From Pseudohongiella spirulinae (GTDB lineage Bacteria; Pseudomonadota; Gammaproteobacteria; Pseudomonadales; Pseudohongiellaceae), in the NCBI RefSeq assembly GCF_001444425.1, contig NZ_CP013189.1, positions 372,001 to 436,000 on the forward strand: DNA of 64,000 nt. The letters are read 5' to 3'. Below the pieces are notes generated by a model. It saw nothing but the letters and a program-made list of their open reading frames with translations, was not told the origin of the DNA and ran no database searches. Both the position numbers and the translations under genes were made by a program. Positions 18,037-26,900 of this stretch are shown here, piece by piece; position 1 is the stretch's first letter, and each line of letters opens with the position of its first letter.

Positions 18037-20931
18037 TCAGGAGGTATAACTCTCTATCGCCGGGCAGGCGCAGAACAGATTGCGATCACCATACACATTG
18101 TCGATACGGTTGACCGACGGCCAGAACTTATTGTCCCGCAAAGATGTGACAGGGAAGGCTGCTTCCTGCTTGCTGTAGGGCCTGTTCCACTGCTCATCCA
18201 TGATGTCGGCCAGAGTATGCGGCGCATGACGCAGCATATTGTTTTCCGCATCCAGCTCGCCGGACTCTACTCGCGCTATCTCCTGACGAATACAGATCAT
18301 GGCTTCAATAAAGCGGTCCAGCTCTTCTTTGGGTTCGCTTTCTGTTGGCTCAATCATCAACGTGCCAGGGACCGGAAATGACATGGTCGGTGCGTGAAAA
18401 CCGTAGTCCATCAAGCGCTTGGCGACATCCTCTTCTGTGATACCGGTGGCAGCCTTAAGCGGGCGCAGATCGATAATGCATTCGTGGGCGACCCGGCCGT
18501 TTTTGCCGGTATACAGTACTGGGTAATGGTCTTCAAGGCGTCTGGCAATATAGTTGGCGCTCAGAATGGCCACTTGTGTGGCTTTGAGTAATCCTGATGC
18601 GCCCATCATGGCAATGTACATCCAGGAGATGGGCAGAATGCTGGAGCTGCCCCAGGGCGCTGCCGAGACGGCGCTACTGTTTTCCTGCGGGCCGTCCAGC
18701 TTTACAACGGCATGATTGGCAACAAAAGGTATCAGGTGCTCCTTGATGCCAATCGGACCCATGCCGGGACCGCCGCCGCCATGCGGGATGCAGAAAGTCT
18801 TGTGCAGGTTGACGTGTGATACGTCAGCCCCTATGTCGCCGGGTCGAGACACACCGACCTGCGCATTCAGGTTGGCGCCGTCCATGTAAACCTGACCGCC
18901 GTGATCATGTACGATCTGGCAGATATCCTTGACGGCTTCTTCAAACACGCCATGTGTTGATGGGTAGGTGATCATCAATGCCGCCAGGCTGTCTTTGTGC
19001 TGTTCGGCTTTCGCCTTCAGGTCAGCAACATCAATATTGCCCTTTGCATCACAGGCAACCACCACCACTTTCATGCTCAGCATCTGTGCGCTGGCCGGGT
19101 TGGTGCCGTGAGCCGAACTGGGGATCAGACAGACGTTGCGCTGCTGCTGGCCGATACTGTCCAGATAACGGCGGATAGCCAGCAGGCCGGCATATTCGCC
19201 CTGGGCGCCGGAGTTAGGCTGCATGCTGACGGCGTCAAAGCCGCAGATCTCAGCCAGCATGTCTTCCAGCTCCCTGATCATTGTCAGGTAACCACTGACC
19301 TGGTCGCGAGGTACAAAGGGATGCGGCTTGCTGAATTCGGGCCAGGTGATCGGGATCATCTCGGCGGTTGCATTCAGCTTCATGGTGCAGGAGCCCAGCG
19401 GGATCATGGCATGAGCCAATGACAGATCGCGGTTTTCAAGACGTTTAAGATAGCGCAGCATGTCAGTTTCGTTGTGATACCGATTGAATACCGGGTGCTG
19501 CAGATAAGCTGATTGCCGCTGCAGGCCAGTCGGTATGCCCAGCTGCTGCTGATCCAGTGCGGCCTCGATATCGTTCACATTCAGATTTGCTGCCGAGTCA
19601 CCCAGCAGAATCTGCCAGAGCGTTTGCACGTCGCTTAATGTGCTGCACTCATCCAGACTGATGCCGACGCTGTCTGCGTCAGTATCGCGCAGATTGATAC
19701 CCGCCTGGCTGACGCGCTGCAGAACGGCCTGACGATCAGCGCCGCCGAGCTGTACAGTGAGCGTGTCAAAAAAATCGGTGTTCAGTGTCATTCCGCTGTG
19801 CTGCAGACCGGCGGCCAGAATGCGGGTCAGGCGGTGAATGCGCAGCGCAATTTTCTGCACACCCAGCGGGCCATGATACATGGCATACATGGCAGCGATA
19901 TTGGCCAGCAATACCTGCGCCGTGCAGATATTGCTGTTGGCTTTCTCACGGCGAATGTGCTGCTCGCGGGTCTGCAGCGACATGCGATAGGCCTGCTTGC
20001 CGCGGGCATCCACAGAGACGCCGATAATGCGGCCAGGCACAGCACGTTTGTATTCATCTTTGGTGGCGAAATAGGCAGCGTGAGGGCCGCCAAATCCCAT
20101 TGGTACGCCAAAGCGTTGCGTGTTTCCAACCACAACATCTGCACCCTTCTCACCGGGCGGCGTCAGCAGAGCCAGGCTCATCAGGTCGGCAGCTACACAG
20201 GCAATAGCCTGCTTCGCCTGAAGTGCAGCTATGATGGGGCGAAGATCGATCACCCGACCATCGCGGTCCGGGTATTGCAGGATGGCGCCAAAAACATCAT
20301 GGCTGGCGGCTTCTTCTGCTGGACCGATGATCAGTTCGAAGCCAAAACTCTCGGCGCGGGTGCGAATGACGTCAATGGTCTGCGGGAAGCAGGCCTGGTC
20401 AACAAAAAATGCCTCGGCCTTTTTTGCTTTACTGACGCGTCTGGCCAGTGCCATGGCCTCTGCTGCCGCAGTTGCTTCATCCAGCAGAGAGGCGTTGGCG
20501 AGCTCCATGCCGGTCATATCAAGCACCATCTGCTGAAAGGCCAGCAAGGTCTCCAGTCGGCCCTGAGAAATCTCGGGCTGATAGGGTGTGTAGGCGGTAT
20601 ACCAGCCCGGATTTTCCAGAACGTTGCGCAGAATCACCGGTGGCGTGATGGTATCGTAATACCCCAGTCCGATGTATGAGCGGTGCAGAGTGTTTTGATC
20701 TGCCAGTTGCCGCAGTCGACCCAGTGCCTGCTGTTCACTGGACGGTTCACCCAGGGTCAGTGGTCTGTCCAGCGCAATGGCGGCCGGCAGGGTGGCCTGA
20801 ATAAGCGCCTCCAGTGAGTCATAACCCAGCTCGGCCAGCATGGCCGCCGTTTCCTGTTCATCGGGGCCGATATGGCGGGTAATAAAGGATTCAGAGTCTT
20901 GCAGGGATCGCAGCGGCGTAGTCAGATTCAT
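18037..20931 (-). CDS. gcvP: Glycine dehydrogenase (decarboxylating), P protein
   Basis: 964 residues, the length of the single-chain P protein. The start with [12 protein letters not shown], the glycine-rich [13 protein letters not shown] and the PLP lysine in VNLHKTF (about K707) are diagnostic. It decarboxylates glycine and passes the aminomethyl group to lipoyl-GcvH. Its ATG overlaps the gcvH stop by 4 bp, so translation is coupled. The downstream sodium channel gene follows after 8 bp. Confidence 0.97.
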   Translation of the reverse strand: MNLTTPLRSLQDSESFITRHIGPDEQETAAMLAELGYDSLEALIQATLPAAIALDRPLTLGEPSSEQQALGRLRQLADQNTLHRSYIGLGYYDTITPPVILRNVLENPGWYTAYTPYQPEISQGRLETLLAFQQMVLDMTGMELANASLLDEATAAAEAMALARRVSKAKKAEAFFVDQACFPQTIDVIRTRAESFGFELIIGPAEEAASHDVFGAILQYPDRDGRVIDLRPIIAALQAKQAIACVAADLMSLALLTPPGEKGADVVVGNTQRFGVPMGFGGPHAAYFATKDEYKRAVPGRIIGVSVDARGKQAYRMSLQTREQHIRREKANSNICTAQVLLANIAAMYAMYHGPLGVQKIALRIHRLTRILAAGLQHSGMTLNTDFFDTLTVQLGGADRQAVLQRVSQAGINLRDTDADSVGISLDECSTLSDVQTLWQILLGDSAANLNVNDIEAALDQQQLGIPTGLQRQSAYLQHPVFNRYHNETDMLRYLKRLENRDLSLAHAMIPLGSCTMKLNATAEMIPITWPEFSKPHPFVPRDQVSGYLTMIRELEDMLAEICGFDAVSMQPNSGAQGEYAGLLAIRRYLDSIGQQQRNVCLIPSSAHGTNPASAQMLSMKVVVVACDAKGNIDVADLKAKAEQHKDSLAALMITYPSTHGVFEEAVKDICQIVHDHGGQVYMDGANLNAQVGVSRPGDIGADVSHVNLHKTFCIPHGGGGPGMGPIGIKEHLIPFVANHAVVKLDGPQENSSAVSAAPWGSSSILPISWMYIAMMGASGLLKATQVAILSANYIARRLEDHYPVLYTGKNGRVAHECIIDLRPLKAATGITEEDVAKRLMDYGFHAPTMSFPVPGTLMIEPTESEPKEELDRFIEAMICIRQEIARVESGELDAENNMLRHAPHTLADIMDEQWNRPYSKQEAAFPVTSLRDNKFWPSVNRIDNVYGDRNLFCACPAIESYTS

Positions 20932-21311
20932 TCACACATTCCAGCATAGGTGTCAGCATCCAGTAAGTCTTCCAGTTCCGCTGGATTACTGGGCAAAATG
21001 CGGCAGATCCACCCTTCGCCATAGGGGTCAGAGTTGACGGTTTCGGGCGCGTCGTTCAGATCATCATTGACGGCAATAACCTCGCCCGATAACGGTGCGT
21101 AGATGTCAGAAGCTGCTTTGACGGACTCAACAACACTCATCTCATCCTTGGCCGTGACTGTGGCACCCTCTTCCGGCAGTTCAATAAAGACGATGTCGCC
21201 CAGCAGGTCCTGAGCATGATCAGATATGCCCACAGTGACGCTGCCGTCTTCTTCCACACGCACCCATTCGTGGGTGGCGGAATATTTCAAATCATCAGGA
21301 AAATCACTCAC
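20928..21311 (-). CDS. gcvH: Glycine cleavage system H protein
   Basis: 127 residues, the standard size. The lipoylated lysine is K65 in [10 protein letters not shown], and [24 protein letters not shown] and GEGWICRI are family landmarks. The lipoyl arm shuttles the aminomethyl intermediate between GcvP, GcvT and the L protein. Located between gcvT (16 bp upstream) and gcvP (4-bp overlap downstream). Confidence 0.97.
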   Translation of the reverse strand: MSDFPDDLKYSATHEWVRVEEDGSVTVGISDHAQDLLGDIVFIELPEEGATVTAKDEMSVVESVKAASDIYAPLSGEVIAVNDDLNDAPETVNSDPYGEGWICRILPSNPAELEDLLDADTYAGMCE

Positions 21312-21327
21312 AGCTTAATCCTCGTGG

Positions 21328-22443
21328 TTAGTCAAAAACTTTTTTGCCATGACGTACAAAACCGGGTTTTACCATACGCACCGGGATAAGCTTGCCACGG
21401 ATGTCTGCAGCGCACTGCTGCGTTCCAGACGGAATTCTAGCTAATGCAATAGCATGCTTCAATGTGGGTGAGAAGGTGCCGCTGGTGATAATGCCATCCA
21501 GTTTGCTGCCGTCCGCCATCACGCATTCCAGGCGCAGCCCTTCGCGCAATACGCCGCGCTCAGTCATCACCAAGCCCTTCATGATCGGTAGCTGTCCGTC
21601 AGCCAGTTGTTGTTTGTGCTGCTCAACAGCCGCCCGCCCGATAAATTGACGATCTGCCGGTTCCCAGGCGATTGTCCATGCCATATTCGCTGAAAGGGGC
21701 GAAGTGGATTCATCCATGTCGTGTCCATACAGGTTCATGCCAGCTTCCAGTCGCAGTGTGTCGCGTGCGCCCAGGCCGATGGGTTTGACTCCGGCCTGCA
21801 GCAAGGCGTCCCAGAGCTGGCCGGCATTCTGATCAGGCAGCATGATTTCCATGCCGTGCTCACCCGTATAGCCGGTACGTGCCACAAACCAGTCGCCGCT
21901 GCCTGTTGCAGTAAAGGGCTTGAGGGATGCTGGCGCCCCCGCCAGTTCAGGCTGTCCCAGTGTTTGCAGTACCTGTGCCGTCAGTGTCAGTGCTGCCGGA
22001 CCCTGTACTGCCAGAATTGCCAGCTCCGGGCGTTCCTGCAGATGAACCTCAAAACCCTCAAGGTGATCCTGCATCCATTGCAGATCTTTCTCGCGGGTAG
22101 CGCAATTGACTACCATGCGGAAGCCCTGTTCTGTGCGATAGACGATCAGGTCATCGATAACGCCACCCTGCTCATTCAGCATGCCGGTATAAAGCGCCTG
22201 GCCGCTGATTTTCAGGCGGGCAACATCATTCGCCAGCATGAAACGCAGCCAGCGCTCGGCATCCGGGCCGGAGACATCAACGATGGTCATGTGGGATACG
22301 TCGAAGACGCCGGCATGTGTGCGGACGGCGTTATGCTCTTCGATCAGCGAAGTGTATTGAATTGGCATGTCCCAGCCGCCAAAATCGACGAGCCTGGCGC
22401 CAGCATCCTGATGTCTGCTGAAAAGAGGTGTTCGGTTTCCCAC
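21328..22443 (-). CDS. gcvT: Aminomethyltransferase, glycine cleavage T protein
   Basis: 371 residues, starting with GTG at 22443 behind AAGGA. The opening GNRTPLFSRHQDAGARLVDFGGWDMP, YTGEHGMEI and GLGARDTLRLEAGMNLYG identify the tetrahydrofolate-dependent T protein. It releases ammonia and makes methylene-tetrahydrofolate. First gene of gcvT-gcvH-gcvP; a -10 box and a tandem repeat lie upstream (22500-22533). I saw no glycine riboswitch: only 82 bp separate it from the preceding gene. Confidence 0.96.
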   Translation of the reverse strand: MGNRTPLFSRHQDAGARLVDFGGWDMPIQYTSLIEEHNAVRTHAGVFDVSHMTIVDVSGPDAERWLRFMLANDVARLKISGQALYTGMLNEQGGVIDDLIVYRTEQGFRMVVNCATREKDLQWMQDHLEGFEVHLQERPELAILAVQGPAALTLTAQVLQTLGQPELAGAPASLKPFTATGSGDWFVARTGYTGEHGMEIMLPDQNAGQLWDALLQAGVKPIGLGARDTLRLEAGMNLYGHDMDESTSPLSANMAWTIAWEPADRQFIGRAAVEQHKQQLADGQLPIMKGLVMTERGVLREGLRLECVMADGSKLDGIITSGTFSPTLKHAIALARIPSGTQQCAADIRGKLIPVRMVKPGFVRHGKKVFD

Positions 22444-22499
22444 GATGTGAATCCTTTTCCTGGTCTGGCAGGAGTTCTGAATGAATGGGCAGGGCGGCT

Positions 22500-22533
22500 A
22501 TTATACGACGTTAGTCAATACGGCGTCAGTCAA
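22500..22533 (-). promoter_or_regulatory. Probable gcvT promoter with tandem 15-bp repeat
   Basis: On the reverse strand a perfect TATAAT (plus coordinates 22500-22505) lies 57 bp before the gcvT start. Directly upstream are two adjacent 15-bp copies, TTGACTGACGCCGTA (22519-22533) and TTGACTAACGTCGTA (22504-22518), matching at 13 of 15 positions. No well-spaced -35 hexamer is evident: the TTGACT units are 22 or 7 bp from the -10 box. The repeat may be an operator or an activator site. It overlaps the last codons of the signal peptidase gene. Confidence 0.5.
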
Positions 22534-23185
22534 GTTGCGCCATAAAACGGCCGCTGCGGGGGCGGAAGCTCTGCTCGCTGTCCAGAGAAAAGACGACCGA
22601 GCTGGAGCGCCCGACAATCTGTTCGCGAGGGATGAAGCTGTACAGGCGGCTGTCTGCACTGTTGTCCCGGTTGTCGCCGAGCACGAAGAAGTGGCCATCG
22701 GGTACTTCCGAAGGACCATAACTGCGGGTTGACCGGCTACCTCTGAAGTTGGAGATCATAGCCTGATGTGATTGATCAAACAGATGCTCAATAATCACAA
22801 GGCCCTCTTGTTCTTCCGATAGGACCTCATAGTCGGCGATTTCACCGTTTACAACCAGCATGTTATTGCGCATGTAGATGGTATCGCCGGGCACGCCAAT
22901 AATACGTTTGACCAGGCGTTTGCCGGCGGCCTCAGAATCGATGATGACAATATCGCCACGCATCGGATCGTGCAGGTTCAGCAGAGCGATATCGGTAAAA
23001 GGAATTTTGACGTCGTAGGCCAGTTTGTTAACCCAGACTTTATCGCCATCCAGCAATGTCGGCTGCATCGAACGGCCGGATATGGAATTCAGGTCGGCGA
23101 CGGCACTCTTGAAGCAGACGATACTGGCCAGAATCAACAAAAATTTCTTGTTTTCGTGCCAGAAGATCGACAGATAGCGTTTCAT
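22526..23185 (-). CDS. lepB: Signal peptidase I
   Basis: 219 residues from the ATG at 23185; an ATG at 23233 gives 16 extra residues and neither start has a strong ribosome site. One membrane helix (about 14-30) precedes the catalytic Ser in SGRSMQPTL (S39) and the catalytic Lys in VKRIIGVPGD (K93); GHFFVLGDNRDNSADSR is box E. The enzyme removes signal peptides outside the inner membrane. It is shorter than E. coli LepB (one helix instead of two) and is not beside lepA/rnc, so it could be a second copy in the genome. It lies upstream of gcvT on the same strand. Confidence 0.85.
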   Translation of the reverse strand: MKRYLSIFWHENKKFLLILASIVCFKSAVADLNSISGRSMQPTLLDGDKVWVNKLAYDVKIPFTDIALLNLHDPMRGDIVIIDSEAAGKRLVKRIIGVPGDTIYMRNNMLVVNGEIADYEVLSEEQEGLVIIEHLFDQSHQAMISNFRGSRSTRSYGPSEVPDGHFFVLGDNRDNSADSRLYSFIPREQIVGRSSSVVFSLDSEQSFRPRSGRFMAQLD

Positions 23186-23297
23186 GTGGCTGACTACTTT
23201 AGAGATGGGCTGCAAAGAGTAAGTTAGCGGCATAGTCTGATCAGGTCAATAAGTCCTGTCTAAATATCTGTGCGAGTCGTCGCAATTGCTATACGGA

Positions 23298-23804
23298 TCA
23301 AGAGAATAACTGTACTGAACCCGCTAAAATCGCTGCCAGAGCCAACGACCAAAGCAGGCAGGCCAACAAGTCCAGTAGACTGTAAAGTCCGGGCCGGAAG
23401 CCGGCAACACCCAGCATGCCGGGGACGACGCTGCGGATAGCAGGGATAAACCGCCCTACAAAAATGGCCATGCCACCAAAGCGGCGGATCATATTTTCAG
23501 CCTTGCTAATAGATGTTTGGTATCGGGCAGCAAAAGCAGTGTGATGAAAGCGCGGCCCCACGCGCCAGCCAAGCCAGTAGCCCACATGATCACCGGCAAC
23601 CGCACCGGCAAATGCCAATGGGGTGATCTGCGCCAGTGTGGCACTTTCTGTGCCGAGCAGGGTGGCACCTACGATCACCAGAAAAGCACCTGACACGAAC
23701 AGGCCAATGCCAATGCAGGCTTCAGCAAAGGCGAATGCCGGTACCAGCCAGATAGCCTGTTCGCCATAGGATGCCAGTATGTCTGTCAGCCACTGTTCGA
23801 TGAT
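23298..23804 (-). CDS. DedA (VTT) family membrane protein with non-standard start
   Basis: The chain contains AGAVAGDHVGYWLGWRVGPRF and VGRFIPAIRSVVPGMLGVAG, the conserved core of DedA-type membrane proteins linked to lipid carrier flipping and proton-dependent stress resistance. The first usual start codon is a GTG at 23696, but it falls inside the first membrane segment. The frame stays open and family-like upstream (IEQWLTDILASYGEQAIWL) to 23804, where the codon at the expected start is ATC, 8 bp after GGGGGA. I therefore place the start at 23804 as a rare ATC or CTG initiation; a sequencing error or start-codon mutation is the alternative. Length would be 168 residues, short for the family. 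Confidence 0.65.
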   Translation of the reverse strand: MIEQWLTDILASYGEQAIWLVPAFAFAEACIGIGLFVSGAFLVIVGATLLGTESATLAQITPLAFAGAVAGDHVGYWLGWRVGPRFHHTAFAARYQTSISKAENMIRRFGGMAIFVGRFIPAIRSVVPGMLGVAGFRPGLYSLLDLLACLLWSLALAAILAGSVQLFS

Positions 23805-23883
23805 TGTTCCCCCGATTGGTTTGTTTAAATATCATGCCTTATACGCCGGCAGAGCCTTGGTGGACGACTAATCAGTGCCTGGC

Positions 23884-23911
23884 TTGCGGCAAGCGGATTT
23901 TGGCGTATACT
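23884..23911 (+). promoter_or_regulatory. Putative sigma-70 promoter of lhr
   Basis: TTGCGG (23884-23889) and TATACT (23906-23911) are separated by 16 bp and end 38 bp before the lhr ATG. Both boxes are close to consensus. No operator-like symmetry was seen. Confidence 0.45.
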
Positions 23912-23949
23912 GCACTGTATAAATAAACAGCCCTGGTTGCTGGACTATC

Positions 23950-26900
23950 ATGTCATTGAGCTCCTTCCATCCCGCCAGCCGTGCCTGGTTTGAAGCTGTG
24001 CTGGGTCAGCCAACGCCTGCCCAGGCAGAGGCCTGGCCGGCCATTCAGGCAGGAAAGCATACCCTGATCGCGGCACCTACTGGCAGTGGTAAAACCCTGG
24101 CGGCCTTTTATGCTGCTATTGACCAGCTGGTGCAGGAAGCGCAGCAGGCGCCATTGCCGGATCAGACCCGCATATTGTATATCTCGCCGCTGAAAGCCCT
24201 GAGCAACGATATCGAGCGCAATCTGCAGCAACCCCTGGCTGGTATAGAAGACGAGCTGTTTATGCAGTGCGCCCGCCCGGCCGGTATTCGTATTGCTGTG
24301 CGCACCGGCGATACGCCGCAGACCGAGCGGCAGAAGATGCTCAAAAAACCGCCCCACATTCTGGTGACAACGCCGGAGTCGGTGTATCTGCTGCTGACCA
24401 GCGGGCAGGGGCGCAATCTGCTGCGCAGTGTCACCACCGTGATCATCGACGAAATTCACGCCATGCTGGGTGACAAGCGCGGTTCGCACCTGGCGCTGTC
24501 GCTGGAGCGGTTGCAGGCATTGATTGATGGGCAACCTGGTGCCGCTACAAAGAAATCTGGAACCCTGCAGCGTATTGGCTTGTCGGCCACGCAGAAGCCG
24601 ATTGACCTGGTCGCCAATTATCTGGTCGCGCGGGGGACGGAGGCGACCTCCGTCCCCGACTGTGTCATCGTTGACAGCGGCCATCGCCGACAGCTGGATA
24701 TTCAGATCGAGGTGCCGTCGTCGCCGCTGTCCGCGCTGATGAGCAACGAGGTCTGGGGTGAACTCTATGAGCGCCTGGTAGAGCTGATTCAACAGCATCG
24801 CACCACGCTGGTGTTTGTCAATACACGACGCCTGTCGGAGCGATTGGCGCTGGCGTTGTCTGGGCGCCTGGGCAGCGAGAGTCTGTATGGCGAAGGCGGT
24901 GCCGCTCTGGTCAGCTCCCACCATGGCAGCATGAGCAAAGAGCGGCGCCATAAAGCCGAGCAGCAATTAAAAGCCGGCAAATTAAAAGTGCTGGTAGCCA
25001 CGGCGTCGATGGAGCTGGGCATTGATATTGGCGCAGTAGATTTAGTTGTGCAGTTTGCCTCGCCGCACAGCATTGCGACGTTTTTGCAGCGGGTGGGCCG
25101 AAGTGGCCACCAAGTCGGTGGCACACCCAAGGGTGTTCTGTTCCCGCTGACCCGCGATGATCTGGTGGAATGCACGGCGCTGGTGGACAGTATCCGGCGC
25201 GGTGAGCTGGATAAAATTCTGATGCCGGAGCAGCCGCTGGATATTCTGGCGCAGCAGATTGTTGCAGAGCTGGCAGCGCGTCAGGATGAAGACACCGCGC
25301 CGCAGTCACTGGATGAGTTGTATACACTTTGTACTCGTGCCTGGCCCTATCGCAATCTGCCGCGCGAGCAGTTTGATGCCCTGGTACAAATGCTGGCCGA
25401 TGGTTATTCCACCCGGTTAGGGCGACGTGGCGCCTGGCTGCATCTGGATCGCATTCATAACCGCGCCAGCGCCCGTCGTGGCGCGCGTCTGACAGCGCTG
25501 ACCAATGGCGGTGCCATTCCCGACATGTTTGATTATCAAGTGGTGCTTGATCCGGATGACACGGTAGTCGGCAGCCTGAACGAAGATTTTGCACTGGAAA
25601 CGCTGCCCGGCGATATTTTTGCGCTGGGCACCCACGCCTGGCAGATGGTCAGGGTAGATGGTCTGAAAGTGCGGGTACGTGATGCGCATGGTCAGAAACC
25701 GACAGTGCCCTTCTGGTTTGGTGAAGGGCCGGGCCGCACTGCAGAGTTGTCAGTGTCAGTTGCGCGTTTGCGTGAAGAGATAGATGAGCGGTTGCAGGAT
25801 GCCGGGCCATCACAGGCGCTGAACTGGCTAAAAAGCGAGGTCGGCTTGCCGACCGCCGCTGCGGCTCAACTGGTGGAGTATTTGCACGCCGGGCGCACAG
25901 CGCTGGGCATGATGCCCTCGCAGCAGCGTATTGTCATGGAGCGTTTCTTTGACGAAGTCGGTGATATGCATGTGGTGATACATGCCCCTTTTGGCAACAG
26001 GCTGAACAAGGCCTGGGGTCTGGCGCTGCGCAAACGTTTCTGTCGCACCTTCAATTTTGAGCTGCAGGCCGCGGCCAATGAAGACAGCATTGTGATCTCC
26101 CTGGGTTCGGTGCACAGCTTTCCACTGGAAGAAGTGTTCCAGTACCTGCACAGTAACTCGGCTACCGATGTGTTGACTCAGGCCCTGCTGGATGCGCCCA
26201 TGTTCGAGGTGCGCTGGCGCTGGAATGCGACTCGTTCGCTGGCCATTCAGCGCAACCGCAGTGGTAAACGCGTACCGCCGCAGTTTCAGCGTATGGATGC
26301 CGAAGATCTGGTCGCTCAGGTTTTTCCTGATCAGATTGCCTGTCTGGAAAATATCACCGGCAAACGGGATGTGCCCGAGCACCCACTGGTGAAGCAGACC
26401 ATTCATGATTGTCTGACGGAAGCCATGGACATTGACGGCTTACTGGAATTGCTGCGGCAGATGGAAAACAAGGAGATTGAGCTGGTGGCGCTGGATCTGC
26501 GTGAGCCGTCGCCCTTCGCTCAGGAAATTATCAACGCGCGGCCCTATGCCTTCCTGGATGATGCGCCTTTTGAAGAGCGTCGCACACTGGCCATTCGCAA
26601 TCGCAGTTGGGTAGACCCGGCTGAAGCGGGCGATTACAGCCGACTGGATGAAGCAGCTATCGAACGTGTGCGCGATGAAGCCTGGCCGCTGATGCGCGAC
26701 GCGGAAGAATTACACGATGCCCTGTATTGTGCCGGGTTTATGACGCCGCAAGAGGTGCAGAAGAATACGGGTGCAGAACGATTTCTGCAGGCGCTGGTTA
26801 CACAAGGACGTGTGTGTCGTATTGCAGAGCCCGAGGTGCTGAAAAATGGTCTGTGGATCACCGCAGAAATGCTGCCGGTATTCCGGTTGTTGTTTGCCGG

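Noticed and set aside
19798-20679. 293-codon forward open frame within gcvP
   Set aside because: Shadow of gcvP; no start context and no domain.
22444-22525. Glycine riboswitch upstream of gcvT
   Set aside because: Only 82 bp are available and no aptamer-like core was seen; a promoter with a tandem repeat explains the region better.
23953-24966. 337-codon reverse-strand open frame under lhr
   Set aside because: Antisense shadow of the helicase core; Arg/Gln-rich with no recognisable motif.
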